NCBI GenBank assembly: GCA_937875295.1
Contig: CALLXS010000082.1
Span: 1 to 44,492 of the forward strand
Length of the DNA stretch: 44,492 nt
Direction of reading: 5' to 3'
Source of the DNA: an uncultured bacterium
GTDB lineage: Bacteria > Bacteroidota > Ignavibacteria > Kapaibacteriales > UBA2268
Positions within the stretch are counted from its first letter, which is position 1. Each line of letters starts with the position of its first letter. Shown in pieces: positions 43,919 to 44,492 of this stretch. The position numbers and the translations under genes are program-made. The notes beneath the pieces were generated by a model. The model was not told the DNA's origin and made no database searches. It saw only the letters and a list, made by a program, of their open reading frames with translations.

Positions 43919-44492
43919 TTATGAATTAATCAATTTGTTTAATTCTCTTTTGCGATTTTCAAAGATCTCCATTTTTTCTTTACATTGGCTCATTTTTTCA
44001 ATGTAAGAATTTTTTTCAATTTCTAAATTTTCTAACTGTTGCTTATATTCTTTGTTCTTATCTTTATTTTTGTATGAAAGTATAGTCCTTTTAATAAAAA
44101 TATAATCCAAAATAGCAAGTACTACAACTAAAGCATACAATATAAATTGAATTGAAAATACAGGTGAATTAGGTCCATCGGCAATAAAAATATTTGGTAA
44201 AACTATCGCAAAAATTAAAATAGTAAGTGTGATAAACGTAGATATCATCGAAACTAAAAAATTATTATAAAAGGATTTATCATTAATTTTTTGTCTCACT
44301 TTTATCATTTGATTTTCATATTCCATCATAATTTCTTGGTGTTTTTTATATGAATTACTTTCTGAGGAATATTTTAAATCTATATTTTTCATTTCCTTCT
44401 CATACGAGAGGATTTGAGCAGTTTTTTGGTTGACTATTCTTTGCTTTTCTTCTTCTGATAAGATAGTAACTTTACTATCCAAGCAGCTTTCT
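43919..44492 (-). CDS. Coiled-coil membrane protein, 5' end outside window
   Basis: At least 190 residues that I do not recognise. The reading frame stays open past the TTG at 44482 to the window edge (E-S-C-L-D-S before K-V-T), and no ATG with a ribosome site occurs near it, so the gene probably continues beyond 44492. A charged, coiled-coil-like N-terminal part (to about residue 70 of the visible frame) precedes two membrane helices (about 75-95 and 110-131). A second coiled coil, rich in Lys/Glu, runs to the end. Both soluble parts should lie on the same side of the membrane, most likely in the cytoplasm. Function unknown. Confidence 0.6.
   Translation of the reverse strand, partial: ESCLDSKVTILSEEEKQRIVNQKTAQILSYEKEMKNIDLKYSSESNSYKKHQEIMMEYENQMIKVRQKINDKSFYNNFLVSMISTFITLTILIFAIVLPNIFIADGPNSPVFSIQFILYALVVVLAILDYIFIKRTILSYKNKDKNKEYKQQLENLEIEKNSYIEKMSQCKEKMEIFENRKRELNKLINS

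Overview
This window looks like ordinary chromosome from a very AT-rich bacterium (about 30% G+C by eye) of the Bacteroidota / Ignavibacteriota / Kapabacteria-like (FCB) group. The evidence is as follows. Three secreted proteins end in type IX secretion (T9SS) C-terminal sorting-like domains. Several genes have Bacteroidota-type promoters of the form TTG-N19/20-TAATTTTG. Many genes lack a clear Shine-Dalgarno sequence. Lipoprotein, M16, M1 and S8 families also have FCB-style sequences. Pyruvate:ferredoxin oxidoreductase and tryptophanase point to an anaerobic or amino-acid-fermenting side of metabolism. NuoD shows that a complex I or related hydrogenase-like complex is also encoded somewhere. 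The exact phylum cannot be fixed from this window alone.

Layout. 1-3.0 kb: the 5' end of a leftward C69/secernin-type peptidase gene, divergent from a nifJ gene that lacks its first domain. 3.1-5.2 kb: SRAP/YedK abasic-site protein (+) converging on tryptophanase (-). 5.4-9.6 kb: a small lipoprotein, then an active/inactive M16 peptidase pair. 9.7-11.5 kb: prfA-lolD type operon (-). 11.6-15.3 kb: a leftward six-gene run (SPOR/TPR protein, membrane-anchored unknown, DUF2179 protein, family 2 glycosyltransferase, Toprim-like protein, YjbQ) behind a good promoter. 15.6-16.9 kb: a solitary nuoD. 17.0-21.7 kb: leftward run of S8 protease with T9SS tag, mannose-1-phosphate guanylyltransferase and PgsA. 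22.0-24.8 kb: phosphofructokinase, a small helical protein and a 12-TPR protein. 25.0-26.8 kb: esterase and GAPDH. 26.9-29.6 kb: a leftward two-component pair (TPR histidine kinase plus LuxR-type regulator). 29.9-34.3 kb: small membrane protein, scpA-scpB, a TrkH/KtrB potassium channel subunit and a NifU-C/Nfu protein. 34.5-42.4 kb: a rightward run of a giant Asp-box T9SS protein, an M1 aminopeptidase with T9SS tag, a VanZ-like protein and tRNA-guanine transglycosylase. 42.5-44.5 kb: a secreted leucine-rich-repeat protein and a partial coiled-coil membrane protein.

The genes cover core functions (translation termination, chromosome condensation, glycolysis, phospholipid and queuosine synthesis) and envelope or secreted proteolysis. 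I saw no rRNA, tRNA, CRISPR array, insertion sequence, phage gene or recognisable defence operon, and no intergenic stretch longer than about 300 bases. The observations most worth checking are the domain-I-less nifJ, a Tgt with three of four zinc ligands replaced, a phosphofructokinase with GGNGS instead of GGDGS, a histidine kinase with a degenerate G1 box, and an orphan nuoD.
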